64,000 nucleotides of DNA from Vulcanimicrobiota bacterium (lineage in GTDB: Bacteria; Vulcanimicrobiota; Xenobia; Xenobiales; JADMJV01). The first letter of the stretch is position 1, and each line of letters starts with the position of its first letter. The notes beneath the pieces were generated by a model that ran no database searches, was not told the origin of the DNA, and worked only from the letters and a program-made list of their open reading frames with translations. Below are positions 16,764 to 25,350 of this stretch, piece after piece. The translations under genes were made by a program, and so were the position numbers. Location: contig JAHBVR010000016.1 of assembly GCA_019637395.1 (NCBI GenBank), positions 1 to 64,000 of the forward strand. Reading direction: 5' to 3'.

Positions 16764-17639
16764 ATGGCACTTCGATTTGGCATTCATACCGGACAGCAGA
16801 ATACGACCTTTTCAGAACTCCTGGCCCTCTGGCAGCACGCCGAGGCTATCGGCCTGGACTGGGCCTCGGTTTTCGACCATTTTATACCGATCTTCACCGA
16901 CCCGGAAGGTCCGTGCTTCGAGGGTTTCACCGTGCTCTCGGCGCTGGCCGCCGGCACCAAAAAATTGCGTTGCGGCATCATCGTCAGCGGTGTGACCTAC
17001 CGCAATCCGGTGCTGTTGGCCAAGGCCGCCACCACCGTCGATCATGTTTCCGGCGGCCGCATGGAGCTGGGATTGGGCGCGGCCTGGTTCGAACTGGAGC
17101 ATCAGCAATACAACTTCGATTTTCCGGCCGTGGGCACTCGCATGGATATGCTCGAAGAAGCCTCCGCCATCGTCCGCTCGCTTTTTCGCGAAGAGCGCAC
17201 CACTTTCGAGGGCCAGCATTTTTCCGTTAAGGATGCGCTCTTTTTGCCCAAGCCGGTGCATGGCACCATTCCACTTTGGATCGGAGGTGGCGGGGAGAAG
17301 CGCACATTACGCGCGGTAGCTCGCTATGCGGACGGCTGGAACTACTTCCTGACCACTCCCGAGGATTTCCAGCGCAAACTCGGTTTCCTTGAGGAGCATT
17401 GCCGGGAAGCCGGCCGCCACAGTTCGGAAATTCGCAAAGCGCTGGTGGTTCGGGCCATTCTTGACCAGGACAAGCCGGCGCCCGACGAGCAAACCTTCCT
17501 CGGTTCGGCCGCTCAACTGGTAGAGAAGCTCAAGCCTTTCCGCGACCTGGGCGTGGAAGATTTTCTCATGCTGGCTCGCCCCCCGGCCGATCGGCGCACT
17601 TTGGAACTGTGGGCCGGCGAGGTCCGCTCGGCGCTCTGA
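16764..17639 (+). CDS. LLM-class (luciferase-like) flavin- or F420-dependent oxidoreductase
   Basis: A TIM-barrel enzyme of 291 residues. Family features are FGIHTGQQN at strand 1, WASVFDHFIP, the cofactor region LRCGIIVSGVTYRNPVLLAK with ATTVDHVSGGRMELGLGAAW, and the later IPLWIGGGGEKRTLR. Members oxidise substrates using FMN or coenzyme F420; the sequence does not settle which one, nor the substrate. It is transcribed away from iolC across a 53-bp gap, and its stop overlaps the start of the macro-domain gene (TGATG), so the two are co-translated. Confidence 0.9.
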   Translation: MALRFGIHTGQQNTTFSELLALWQHAEAIGLDWASVFDHFIPIFTDPEGPCFEGFTVLSALAAGTKKLRCGIIVSGVTYRNPVLLAKAATTVDHVSGGRMELGLGAAWFELEHQQYNFDFPAVGTRMDMLEEASAIVRSLFREERTTFEGQHFSVKDALFLPKPVHGTIPLWIGGGGEKRTLRAVARYADGWNYFLTTPEDFQRKLGFLEEHCREAGRHSSEIRKALVVRAILDQDKPAPDEQTFLGSAAQLVEKLKPFRDLGVEDFLMLARPPADRRTLELWAGEVRSAL

Positions 17640-18160
17640 TGCTCCACTTTCTGCATGGCGACGCCACCCGACCTCGCACCGCCGGACCCAAAATCATCAC
17701 CCACCTGTGCAACGACCGGGGCCGCTGGGGCAAAGGTTTCGTGCTGGCCTTGTCGGCCCGCTGGCCCGAACCCGAGCGGGCTTATCGCGAGTGGGCCGAG
17801 CAGGGCTCATGGGAGGGCGAGCCATTCGGATTGGGCGGCGCCCAGTTGGTGGAGATCCCCCACACCGACATCGCCGTGGTCAATCTGGTGGCTCAACACG
17901 GCCTCAAGGCGCGCGAGGGTGTGCCCCCGATTCGCTACGGAGCTCTGGAAACCAGCCTGCACAAGCTCCAGATGATGGCCAACCGCTTGAAGGCCAGCAT
18001 TCATATGCCGCGCCTCGGCTGCGGTCTGGCCGGCGGCGACTGGGAGCGTATCGAACCCCTGCTGAACAAGCTACTCTGGGATTTTCCCGTCTATGTCTAC
18101 GATCTCAACCAACGCGCCAGGCCTAATTCAATTCAGGCCGGCCGCGCTGGCTCAGGGTAA
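17639..18160 (+). CDS. Macro domain (ADP-ribose-binding) protein
   Basis: The product of 173 residues is a single macro domain. LHFLHGDATRP matches the first strand and adenine-binding Asp region, THLCNDRGRWGKGFVLAL is the ribose/phosphate loop (consensus N-x-x-G-x-x-G-x-G), and IHMPRLGCGLAGGDWERI is the second phosphate loop. It is closest to the Appr-1''-p (Poa1-like) branch, which removes phosphate or ADP-ribose from small molecules or proteins. Start: the ATG overlapping the upstream stop (TGATG). Its last 38 bp overlap the convergent tonB-like gene. The context with an LLM oxidoreductase is uninformative about its substrate. Confidence 0.92.
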   Translation: MLHFLHGDATRPRTAGPKIITHLCNDRGRWGKGFVLALSARWPEPERAYREWAEQGSWEGEPFGLGGAQLVEIPHTDIAVVNLVAQHGLKAREGVPPIRYGALETSLHKLQMMANRLKASIHMPRLGCGLAGGDWERIEPLLNKLLWDFPVYVYDLNQRARPNSIQAGRAGSG

Positions 18161-18890
18161 AGGTTTCGCAGCCTTTGCGGAAGTCGCCGGAAACGCTGAT
18201 CTTGAAGGTGCTGGCGAAAGGTTGGCCGTCGCGGGTGGCGGGTTCCCAGTGCATCTGGCCCAGTTCCTGGGTGAGCATCTGATCCAGACCGGTGCAACCG
18301 CTGCCCTGAAAGAGGCGCACCTGGGAGCGGCCGTCGGCTTCCACGGTGACCTCGAAGGTGATCACAAAATTGGGTGCCTCCTGCTTCTGTAAAAAGGTCG
18401 GCACCTGGATGGTGCGGGGCAAGCCGGTGACGTGGGCCGTTTCCAAGACAGGCTCAGGAGCAGCTGAACCCTCGGCCTGAGGAATCCCCGGGCCCTCGGG
18501 AAGGCCCGGCGGTCCCGGCTGCCTTCCCGGGCCGCCTCGGCCCTGTGGATAGGTCGGATAGTTGCCCTGGCCGGTGCTGGGAGCGGCCGCCACCTGGCGC
18601 GAGGAGCTGGGAGCGGTCAAAGCCTGGCGCCGCGCCGGCGGCGGAGACGGACTCGAGGCAGCCGAGTGCTTTGCCGGCGTGGCTGTCTGGTTGCGGCGCG
18701 GGCGCGGCGCGGCCACCGGCAGGGGCGGGGGCGGGGCCATGCGTGGGGCCGCCATACGCACGCTGATGGGCGGCGGTGGCGCTTCCACCCTGGTGTTATT
18801 GTAGAGCCAGCCCGAAAGCAGCGGCAATACGATGCCCAGGTGAAAGAAAATCGACAGAGCCAGAAAGAAATACGGCGCCGGATCAAGCAC
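18123..18890 (-). CDS. TonB-type energy transducer
   Basis: The 255-residue protein has an N-terminal membrane anchor (YFFLALSIFFHLGIVLPLL), a long Pro/Ala/Arg spacer (about 35-140) and a C-terminal beta domain (FVITFEVTVEADGRSQVRLF, ending with FTLSQRG). Genes for ExbD and ExbB lie immediately upstream in the same operon (8-bp overlap with exbD). Such proteins carry proton-motive energy from the inner membrane to outer-membrane receptors. The canonical TonB tail motif is not obvious, so TolA-like or AglX-like roles remain possible. Confidence 0.85.
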   Translation of the reverse strand: MLDPAPYFFLALSIFFHLGIVLPLLSGWLYNNTRVEAPPPPISVRMAAPRMAPPPPLPVAAPRPRRNQTATPAKHSAASSPSPPPARRQALTAPSSSRQVAAAPSTGQGNYPTYPQGRGGPGRQPGPPGLPEGPGIPQAEGSAAPEPVLETAHVTGLPRTIQVPTFLQKQEAPNFVITFEVTVEADGRSQVRLFQGSGCTGLDQMLTQELGQMHWEPATRDGQPFASTFKISVSGDFRKGCETFTLSQRGRPELN

Positions 18891-19341
18891 GGGGTCGCAC
18901 CGGCTGAGTAGAGATGACGAAACGCGTCAGTCCCTCTTTGCGCAGTTCGTCCATGGCTCGCACCACGTGCTTGTGCTGAGCTTCAGCATCCACGTTGAGC
19001 ACGATTTCGGTGGTGGCGGCCGATTCCAGTCCGCCGGGCTGAGTCAACAACCAGCGGTGCAAAGCACCCTGCAGAGCCTCAGCCTGACACTCTTGCTTGT
19101 TGAGGAAGAAGTGACCGTCGGCCTTGATGCTCAGGACCATTTCTTCTTTCTCGGCGGCCGCCACTCCACTCTGGGCCTGCGGCAGGTCCACCGCGATGCC
19201 ACGCTGCTTGTGCAAAGCCAGGCTGGAGAGAATGTAGAAAACCAGCAGCAGAAACATGACGTCCACCATGGGGATGATCTCCACCTTGGGAGAGCGCCGC
19301 TTGCCCAGCGCCGGAAACATCTTGCGCCGTCTAGTAGCCAC
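18883..19341 (-). CDS. ExbD/TolR-family protein
   Basis: The 152-residue protein has the ExbD/TolR layout: a short basic cytoplasmic start, then one membrane helix, EIIPMVDVMFLLLVFYILSS, holding the essential Asp at 27, then a periplasmic alpha-beta domain ending in RAMDELRKEGLTRFVIS. With ExbB it forms the proton channel that powers the TonB-like protein. Gene overlaps (11 bp with exbB, 8 bp with the tonB-like gene) show tight operon organisation. Confidence 0.95.
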   Translation of the reverse strand: MATRRRKMFPALGKRRSPKVEIIPMVDVMFLLLVFYILSSLALHKQRGIAVDLPQAQSGVAAAEKEEMVLSIKADGHFFLNKQECQAEALQGALHRWLLTQPGGLESAATTEIVLNVDAEAQHKHVVRAMDELRKEGLTRFVISTQPVRPRA

Positions 19342-19960
19342 GCATTTCCTCCGACATCTGCAGCAGTTGATTGGCCAGCACCTGAGATTCTTCCATCTGG
19401 CGCTCGGCCAGCCGCTGAAACAGGTTGTGTACGAACAGGCAGAAGACGGCCACCAGAATGCCCGTGGCGGTGGCCACCAGCGCCTCGCCGATGCCGGCCA
19501 GGATGTTGGAGGTATCCGCCTGAGGATTGGCCGAGATCTTCTCCGACACGCTGCGGAACACGCCCATCATGCCGGTGATGGTGCCCAGCAGACCGATCAG
19601 CGGCGAGGCGGTGATGGTCGTCTCGAGCACCATCAGATAGCGATGCAGCGCCATCGCTTCCACCTGGGCCTGGGCCGCCATGGCGTTCTCCATCGACTCC
19701 GGCCCGCGTTCCCAGTGGTTGAGTCCAGCCTGAGCCACGCCCACCACCGCCCCTTTCATTCCGGTCAGCCAGAGTACGCACTCGGGCAGACGGCGTTGGC
19801 GCAGATACTCGTGCAGCCTCAGGCGGAAGTCGCGACCACCCCATTCCAAACTCGCGAAGAAGATCGTTCTTTCCAGCACAATCGCCAGTGCGATGACGGA
19901 AAGCACGAGCAGCGGCAGCATGGCCAGTCCGCCCTGAGAAACCAGCTTGAGAACGTTCAT
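19331..19960 (-). CDS. MotA/TolQ/ExbB proton-channel protein
   Basis: I used the ATG at 19960, which follows a strong AGGAGG site at 5-bp spacing; a longer frame to 19993 lacks one. The 209-residue product has three membrane helices: GLAMLPLLVLSVIALAIVLE, ITASPLIGLLGTITGMMGVF (the conserved TolQ/ExbB channel segment) and VATATGILVAVFCLFVHNLF. It sits first in the exbB-exbD-tonB operon. The channel protein couples the proton gradient to motion of the partner. Confidence 0.95.
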   Translation of the reverse strand: MNVLKLVSQGGLAMLPLLVLSVIALAIVLERTIFFASLEWGGRDFRLRLHEYLRQRRLPECVLWLTGMKGAVVGVAQAGLNHWERGPESMENAMAAQAQVEAMALHRYLMVLETTITASPLIGLLGTITGMMGVFRSVSEKISANPQADTSNILAGIGEALVATATGILVAVFCLFVHNLFQRLAERQMEESQVLANQLLQMSEEMRGY

Positions 19961-20036
19961 GGAGCCTCCTTCGGAAGGGTCAGGATAGTCCATGAACTTT
20001 TAGAAGCCTCAAGACTTTTTAAGGGTTTTGTAAATT

Positions 20037-20705
20037 CTAGGCGAGCCTGCTGGAAGGGCCGCCTTTGGCCAGGGCCCGCTGGTAGGCGGGCCGCTCTTCA
20101 ATGCGCTTTAACAGCATTCCGATGCGCGGGCAGGCGTCCTGTAAGCGCAGACTTTGGTAACCCGCCTCCAGCGGAAAACTCATCTGAATGTCGGCCGCCG
20201 TCAATTGTTCGCCGGCCAGCCAGGTGCTCTGTCCCAGTTCGGCTTCGATGTAGGCGAAGGCGCGTTGTAGATCGGCATCGACGATATGGGCTCTGAGTTT
20301 GCGAAAGATGGGCTTGAACAGCCAGCGCAGGAAAACCGGCGCTCGCCGGGGGATCATATGGAAGATCAAAGTGATCAGCAACGGTGGCATGAGTGAGCCC
20401 TCGGCGTAGTGTAGCCAAAAATTGTAACGTATGCGATCGTAGGTTCCGGCCATGGGTCGGAAGCGACCCTGCCCGTAGGTATCCAGCAGGTATTCCAAAA
20501 TAGCCCCGGACTCGGCCAGCACCAGTTCACCGTCGCTCAGCACCGGAGATTTGCCCAGCGGATGGACCTGTTTGAGGGTGTCAGGAGCCCGCATCGTTTG
20601 GGGATGGCGCTGATAGTGGCGAATCTCGTAAGGGAGCTCCAATTCTTCCAGCAACCAGAGAATACGGTGCGAGCGGGAGTTGTTGAGGTGGTGAACGATC
20701 AGCAT
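20037..20705 (-). CDS. Glutathione S-transferase family protein
   Basis: The 222-residue protein has the two-domain GST pattern. The thioredoxin-like part carries LNNSRSHRILWLLEELELPY, HPLGKSPVLSDG (cis-Pro loop) and the glutathione-binding LAESGAILEYLLDTY. The helical part contains EQLTAADIQMSFPL. The usual role is conjugating glutathione to, or reducing, small electrophiles. The start overlaps no gene; the stop of the TolB-like lipoprotein gene upstream is 1 bp away, so they may be one transcript. Confidence 0.92.
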   Translation of the reverse strand: MLIVHHLNNSRSHRILWLLEELELPYEIRHYQRHPQTMRAPDTLKQVHPLGKSPVLSDGELVLAESGAILEYLLDTYGQGRFRPMAGTYDRIRYNFWLHYAEGSLMPPLLITLIFHMIPRRAPVFLRWLFKPIFRKLRAHIVDADLQRAFAYIEAELGQSTWLAGEQLTAADIQMSFPLEAGYQSLRLQDACPRIGMLLKRIEERPAYQRALAKGGPSSRLA

Positions 20706-20706
20706 G

Positions 20707-21756
20707 CTACAAGTTCTGCAGCGCGCTGGCCAGCTCCAGGATCAGGATGCCTCGAGGGGATCCGGGACTACTGCTCTGCAGAGCGGTGAGCACCACCTGC
20801 GCGCCCGAATGCGAAAATTCGGCGTGTTGTCCATCCAGTGCATCCGGAGTGAGTTGCAGCAAAGCTCCGTCCACATCGGACGCCTGCCCGCTGAAGCGCT
20901 TGGCGAAGATGGCATACTGCCCGCTGGAACTGGCCCGGTTCGATTCGAACAGAATGACGCTTCCGTCCGGTGACCAGGAGGGTGCGCGTCCCTGCCCGGA
21001 ATCGAACAAGAGCGGAGCCGAACCTTTGCCGGCTTTCAAGTCGATTACAAAGATATTGTTAGTATCCTGATTATAGGGAACGTTCACATTGGCCTGGGCC
21101 GCCAATGTCAGCCAGCGACCATCGGGCGAAACGGAGGAATCGCCCGCCAGCAAAGTGGCCGGATCGGTGAGATTGCTGGTGGCCTCGTTGGTCACGTTGA
21201 CCTTGCGCACGATTCCCTTGGCCGCGGCCAGGCCGCCGCTGCCGTAATCGGTAACAGCCAGGTTGACTCCGTCGGGAAACCAGTGCGGATAGTCTACCTG
21301 TTTACCGAAGACGTCGGGATTAATCTGCACCAGGTTGCTGCCGTCGGGCTGGCACAGCCAGAGAGTGCCACCCGAGGAATTCTCGGCCGTAAAGGCGATG
21401 CGACTGCTGCCGACCGACCAATCCGGACGCGTGCTGTTTTGCCCGAAACCGCTCAGAAGGAAAGTCACTGTTCCGCCGGCGGAACTCACCTTGTGCAGTT
21501 TGACCTGATTGTTACCGACCGTATTTCGTTCGAAGACGATAGTGCCGTCATCGGGAGAGAAAGTGGGGCGGTAGTCGTTAAATTGTGAGTCGTGAGTGAC
21601 CCAGCGGGTGGTGATCAGGCCACTGGGCGGTTGCACGATTCGCGAAGGTGGAGTGGTAGGGCCGACGGCGCTGGGAGAATTGCTGGGAAACGTGCTTTCC
21701 GTTCCCTCTCCGCACCCCCAGCAGGCCAGGGCCAGAGCCAGGACAATCTTTCGCAA
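20707..21756 (-). CDS. TolB/PD40-like beta-propeller lipoprotein
   Basis: The 349-residue protein starts with a short lipoprotein signal (IVLALALACWGC). It is built of PD40/TolB-type blades: YRPTFSPDDGTIVFERN, SRPDW-like TRPDWSVGSSRIAFTAE, YPHWFPDGVNLAV, SSVSPDGRWLTLAAQ, APSWSPDGSVILFESN and HAEFSHSGAQVVLTA, about six blades. Such propellers bind proteins or sugars in the periplasm; TolB itself belongs to the Tol-Pal envelope system, but this one is not in a tol operon. It is the upstream member of a pair with the GST gene. Confidence 0.9.
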   Translation of the reverse strand: MRKIVLALALACWGCGEGTESTFPSNSPSAVGPTTPPSRIVQPPSGLITTRWVTHDSQFNDYRPTFSPDDGTIVFERNTVGNNQVKLHKVSSAGGTVTFLLSGFGQNSTRPDWSVGSSRIAFTAENSSGGTLWLCQPDGSNLVQINPDVFGKQVDYPHWFPDGVNLAVTDYGSGGLAAAKGIVRKVNVTNEATSNLTDPATLLAGDSSVSPDGRWLTLAAQANVNVPYNQDTNNIFVIDLKAGKGSAPLLFDSGQGRAPSWSPDGSVILFESNRASSSGQYAIFAKRFSGQASDVDGALLQLTPDALDGQHAEFSHSGAQVVLTALQSSSPGSPRGILILELASALQNL

Positions 21757-21882
21757 AGTCTATTCCTTCCTGCAGATCAGAGGTCATCATTTCGCACCTC
21801 AAGCGGGGGCGGCCTGCGGATTTCGGATTTTTTTAAGGTCTCTGTCACACACCTCGGGAGGACGACCGGGTTAATCTGAGCG

Positions 21883-22005
21883 GACTGCGAGGACTTTGAA
21901 GACAACCGCATTCTCGAGTGCGCGTTGGCCAGCGGGTCGCTGCTCATCCTCAGCGACGATCATCACCTGACTTCCATGTCCCTCTGGCGCGGACGGCGAT
22001 TGTAA
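21883..22005 (+). pseudogene. PIN-domain (VapC-like) toxin, C-terminal scrap
   Basis: Forty codons read DCEDFEDNRILECALASGS then LLILSDDHHLTSMSLWRGRRL and a stop. This is the end of PIN_3-type RNases (consensus DxxDNxILExAxxxxAdxIVTGDkHLL), including the acidic residues of the active site in EDN and SDDHH. An in-frame stop just upstream removes the rest. The surrounding 21757-22139 has no other gene; no antitoxin is seen. Confidence 0.6.
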
Positions 22006-22139
22006 CCTGCGCCGATTTTGTGAAGCGCACCGACGTGATGCGTTGAGCCCGCCGCCGTTGATTGAGCCGCCGCGTCTCTTTCCTATCGACGTAGCTCTTG
22101 CTCGGAGGCCTGCGCAGAAATTCCACGAACTGGCGGCCT

Positions 22140-22634
22140 ATGGGATTGCGGCGGGATCTGTTGGCCCTGGCAGCTTGCCTGGTGGGCATTGCGCTGTTTT
22201 TTCGTTTTCAGTCGCCGGCCAGACCTGCGGCTTCGCGCTATGAGGTAGACAACTTTGGTCTGGGGGTGGAGGTGGCCGAACTCGAGCGTCGCCTCGGACC
22301 CCAGAGCCGGGTGAGTTCGGGGCTGCCGGGTGAGTCGTGGATTTCCTATGGCAACAGCCACGACCTTGCCTTTCTGATCAATCCCGGATTGAAGACCTTT
22401 GCGGTGCGCGGTAGTTCTGTCTGGAGAGAAGGCCGACAGATTCTGGCCAGGGGGGCCGGGCAGGGAGAAATCGAACGAGAGCTTGGCACCGTTACCCAAG
22501 TCTCCGACTCAGACCACGGTAATAGCCGGCGAATGCGTTACGACACCTATGGACTGGACCTGGTTCTCTGGACTTCCCACCGTAGCGGGGAATTGCAGTT
22601 GCGAACGGCCACCTTGAGGAGTGTCGAGCGATGA
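22140..22634 (+). CDS. Membrane-anchored SmpA/BamE-like protein
   Basis: From the ATG at 22140 the 164-residue product has one N-terminal helix (DLLALAACLVGIALFFRF), then two repeats of a small unit: NFGLGVEVAELERRLGPQS and ARGAGQGEIERELGTVTQV, each followed by a Tyr-bearing strand (WISYGNSHDLAFLI; MRYDTYGLDLVLW). The pattern matches the products at 706 and 14251. It is the first gene of a four-gene operon in which each stop overlaps the next start by 4 bp (ATGA or GTGA). Function unknown; perhaps an envelope accessory of the ABC transporter in the operon. Confidence 0.75.
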   Translation: MGLRRDLLALAACLVGIALFFRFQSPARPAASRYEVDNFGLGVEVAELERRLGPQSRVSSGLPGESWISYGNSHDLAFLINPGLKTFAVRGSSVWREGRQILARGAGQGEIERELGTVTQVSDSDHGNSRRMRYDTYGLDLVLWTSHRSGELQLRTATLRSVER

Positions 22635-24622
22635 GGCTGACCGGTTACTGCCTGCTCGGTCTTCTGCTGGCGGGCTGCGCCGGGAATCCTTCCACTCGGA
22701 AGGAACCGGAGAATGTGTCGGTAGATCCGAGCAAGCTGAAACCCGTCGCCAGAAAGAATCCGATGCCCCAACCACCGAATGACCGGCTGCCGCCTCCCGC
22801 CGACGCCAGCAAGCCTCCCCCACCGATCGACGGTGCCGTTCCCGGCTGGGGCCAGGCCGTCATCACCGGAAAGTGGGCCCTTGGCCCGGTGCAGGCCCGT
22901 GAGATTTACCAGCAGGTAGTGAATGAACACCTGCTGCGACGCGATTGGGATTGGTTGGAGTCAGAAGCCAGGCGCTTTCAGGACCCCTCGCGAGTGCGCG
23001 AGGTACCTCCCCCGCTGGACGAGTTTTACCGCTGTTTTCGAGAGATCCCGGAGGAAGATCTGTACCATCCGGAAGATCCTCAACTGCAACGCAAGGCCTT
23101 AAAGCGTTGGGTCCAAGAACGACCCCGCTCGGACACCGCTCGGGTGGCGCTGAGCTGGAATTTGCTGGCCGAGGCCTGGCGGGTCGGTCGCCAAAAGTCC
23201 GATGAGCTGGCCGGCCAGGCTCGCCAGGCCATGGAAGGGACGGAGGCCAGCAAAGACCCGGAGGTCTGGTGCCTACAGGCGGAACTGGCGCTGCTTTCCG
23301 GGGAGCCTGAGGCGCGGTTCGAGGCCGCCATCGCCCGCTGCCCGGGCTATTATCGTGCGCAGTTGCTCAATTGCGCTCGTCACTCCAACTGGTTCCGAGG
23401 CTCCGAGATGAGCGACTGGGAAAAGGGCCTGGACAACGATGACTACTACTGGTTGATAGCCTACGAGCTGAGCCGGGAGCCGATCGCCAGAAGCGACAGG
23501 CATCAGCCTTCTTCGCGAGGCCCGATGGTGACGGATTACCCCAGGGCCTTGAGAGGCCTGAAGTCCCTTCTCCAGCAGGCGCCTGACCGCACCGATTGGA
23601 TGTTTCATACGGTCGACCTGGCCGGCGGCAGAGATGTGCAGTGGGCCCGGAAGATGTTGCGAGAGCTGGGGCCTCAGGTCGAGGAGGTCCGTCCCCAGAC
23701 GCTGCAGACCTCTCGTCGGCTTTACCTGGCCGGGGAAGCACCGAGCCGGCCCAACTGGGTCAAGCTCAGGCCTATCGAGGCGGACGGCCTGGGCCTGGAT
23801 CAATGGATCTTGCGCACTCAGGTGCACCGCCTGGTGAGCCTTCATCGCTTCGCTGAATTGGAAGAGGTCGGCTCTCACTTCAAAAGCGACAAGCGGCGGC
23901 TCCACGACGGGGGCAGCCGTTACCGCGTCTTTCTGAATGCTATTGAACCGATTTTGGAAACCAGCGACAGCCCCTCGCAGATGAGGGCCTTTTTTACAGA
24001 ATGGGAAAAAGCCTATCCCAAATCCGCCTTTCTTCCCATCGCTCTGGCCACCTATCTGGTCAACCGGGGGTGGAGCTCCATCGACGTGACGGGCAGCGAC
24101 GAGGGAAACTTTGAAACGGCCCGCCAGGTGTTGAAAGAGTCGGGAGACCGCTCCGCCGAGAGTTCCTTTTTACGAATGCGCATGGCTCGCGCCCAGCAAG
24201 AGCCGGTGGAAAAGTATTTCCGCGAAATCGTGCGGGTCCAACCGGACTTCTTCCCGGCTTACAAAGAATTGGCCCTGAGCGCAAGCGACACGGCCGACTT
24301 GGAGGGCAAGATTCTCGACGCTCGCCGGCCGATCGCCCGGGCCTTGATGACCGAGGCCGTGCTCCGCCGCGGAATACGGATCCAGGTTAAGGATGCCGAG
24401 CTCGAAAAGAGTTTTCAGGCGCTGGAAGGGCTCACGGGTTGGAGCGGATGGCGCCAGCATCTGCTCTTTTGCGCCGCGGCCGCCGCGCGGGCCGAGCTGG
24501 CCAAACGGACCCTCAGAAAAATCGAAGGCCAGTCCATCGACCCCAAGATTTTCGGTTCGCTGGAGGCCTTTGACGAAGTCGTCGCCTGGGCGAAGGCCGC
24601 TGAGTTCACTGGAGCGCGATGA
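22631..24622 (+). CDS. Lipoprotein, 663 aa, helical-repeat
   Basis: It begins with a lipoprotein signal (GYCLLGLLLAGC, Cys about 16) and a Pro-rich linker. The body is helical and tetratricopeptide-like (ARVALSWNLLAEAWRVG, EVWCLQAELALLSGEPE, and FFPAYKELALSAS). The span around RALKRWVQERPRSDTARVAL resembles DUF4034-type proteins. Its start overlaps the upstream stop, and its own stop overlaps the ATPase start, so it is co-expressed with the ABC exporter. No enzyme motif is visible. Confidence 0.8.
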   Translation: MRLTGYCLLGLLLAGCAGNPSTRKEPENVSVDPSKLKPVARKNPMPQPPNDRLPPPADASKPPPPIDGAVPGWGQAVITGKWALGPVQAREIYQQVVNEHLLRRDWDWLESEARRFQDPSRVREVPPPLDEFYRCFREIPEEDLYHPEDPQLQRKALKRWVQERPRSDTARVALSWNLLAEAWRVGRQKSDELAGQARQAMEGTEASKDPEVWCLQAELALLSGEPEARFEAAIARCPGYYRAQLLNCARHSNWFRGSEMSDWEKGLDNDDYYWLIAYELSREPIARSDRHQPSSRGPMVTDYPRALRGLKSLLQQAPDRTDWMFHTVDLAGGRDVQWARKMLRELGPQVEEVRPQTLQTSRRLYLAGEAPSRPNWVKLRPIEADGLGLDQWILRTQVHRLVSLHRFAELEEVGSHFKSDKRRLHDGGSRYRVFLNAIEPILETSDSPSQMRAFFTEWEKAYPKSAFLPIALATYLVNRGWSSIDVTGSDEGNFETARQVLKESGDRSAESSFLRMRMARAQQEPVEKYFREIVRVQPDFFPAYKELALSASDTADLEGKILDARRPIARALMTEAVLRRGIRIQVKDAELEKSFQALEGLTGWSGWRQHLLFCAAAAARAELAKRTLRKIEGQSIDPKIFGSLEAFDEVVAWAKAAEFTGAR

Positions 24623-25350
24623 TCGAAATTCGGGGGCTGTGCAAACGTTACGGGGAGTTTGTGGCCATTCCGGATTTAAGCCTGCGGGTGGAAAGCGGAG
24701 AGATTTTTGGTTTTTTGGGGCCGAATGGGGCGGGTAAAACCACCACCATTCGAATTTTGATGGGGATTTTGACGCCCAGTGCGGGCCAGGCGCTGGTGGA
24801 TGGGTTGGATTGTCAGAAGGATTCGGTGGAGGTGAAGCGGCGGGTAGGCTACCTGCCGGATACTCCTACTTTTTATGACTATCTGCGGGGCCGCGAGATT
24901 GTGGAATTCGTAGCCGAGATGCACGGGCTGAGTCAGGGGCAGGAGAAGGTCGCGGCCATTTTGGGGGACCTGGGCCTGGCCGACGCCGCCAATGAATACG
25001 CCGTGAACTATTCTTTGGGGATGAAGAAGAAGCTGGCCCTGGCCTGCGCTTTAGTTCATGATCCGCCCGTGCTGATTCTAGACGAGCCCACCAATGGTCT
25101 GGATCCACGGGCGGCGCGGGAGATCGTGGAGCGGCTCAAGGAGCGAGCGGCCCGTGGGCTGACGGTGTTTCTTTCCACTCATTTGCTGGAAATGGCCGAC
25201 CGGGTGTGCACCCGGGTGGGCATTTTGCATCAGGGGCGCTTGATAGCGCTGGGGCCGCCGGCCGAACTGCGCCATCAGTTGGCCCAGGGGGGCTCTTTGG
25301 AGCAGGTGTTTTTGGATTTGACGGCTTCTCAAGAGGAAACGGCTTCGTGA
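24619..25350 (+). CDS. ABC transporter ATP-binding protein
   Basis: The 243-residue ATPase shows the full set of motifs: Walker A GPNGAGKTTT (about 34-43), signature YSLGMKKKLALA, Walker B VLILDEPTNGLDP and the switch His of FLSTHLLEMADR. It belongs to the drug/Na+-export (CcmA/NatA-like) branch used with ABC-2 permeases. It overlaps the upstream lipoprotein gene (ATGA) and the downstream permease (GTGA). Gly and Phe codons here are often GGG and TTT, unlike upstream genes, which may mark a different origin. Confidence 0.95.
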   Translation: MIEIRGLCKRYGEFVAIPDLSLRVESGEIFGFLGPNGAGKTTTIRILMGILTPSAGQALVDGLDCQKDSVEVKRRVGYLPDTPTFYDYLRGREIVEFVAEMHGLSQGQEKVAAILGDLGLADAANEYAVNYSLGMKKKLALACALVHDPPVLILDEPTNGLDPRAAREIVERLKERAARGLTVFLSTHLLEMADRVCTRVGILHQGRLIALGPPAELRHQLAQGGSLEQVFLDLTASQEETAS

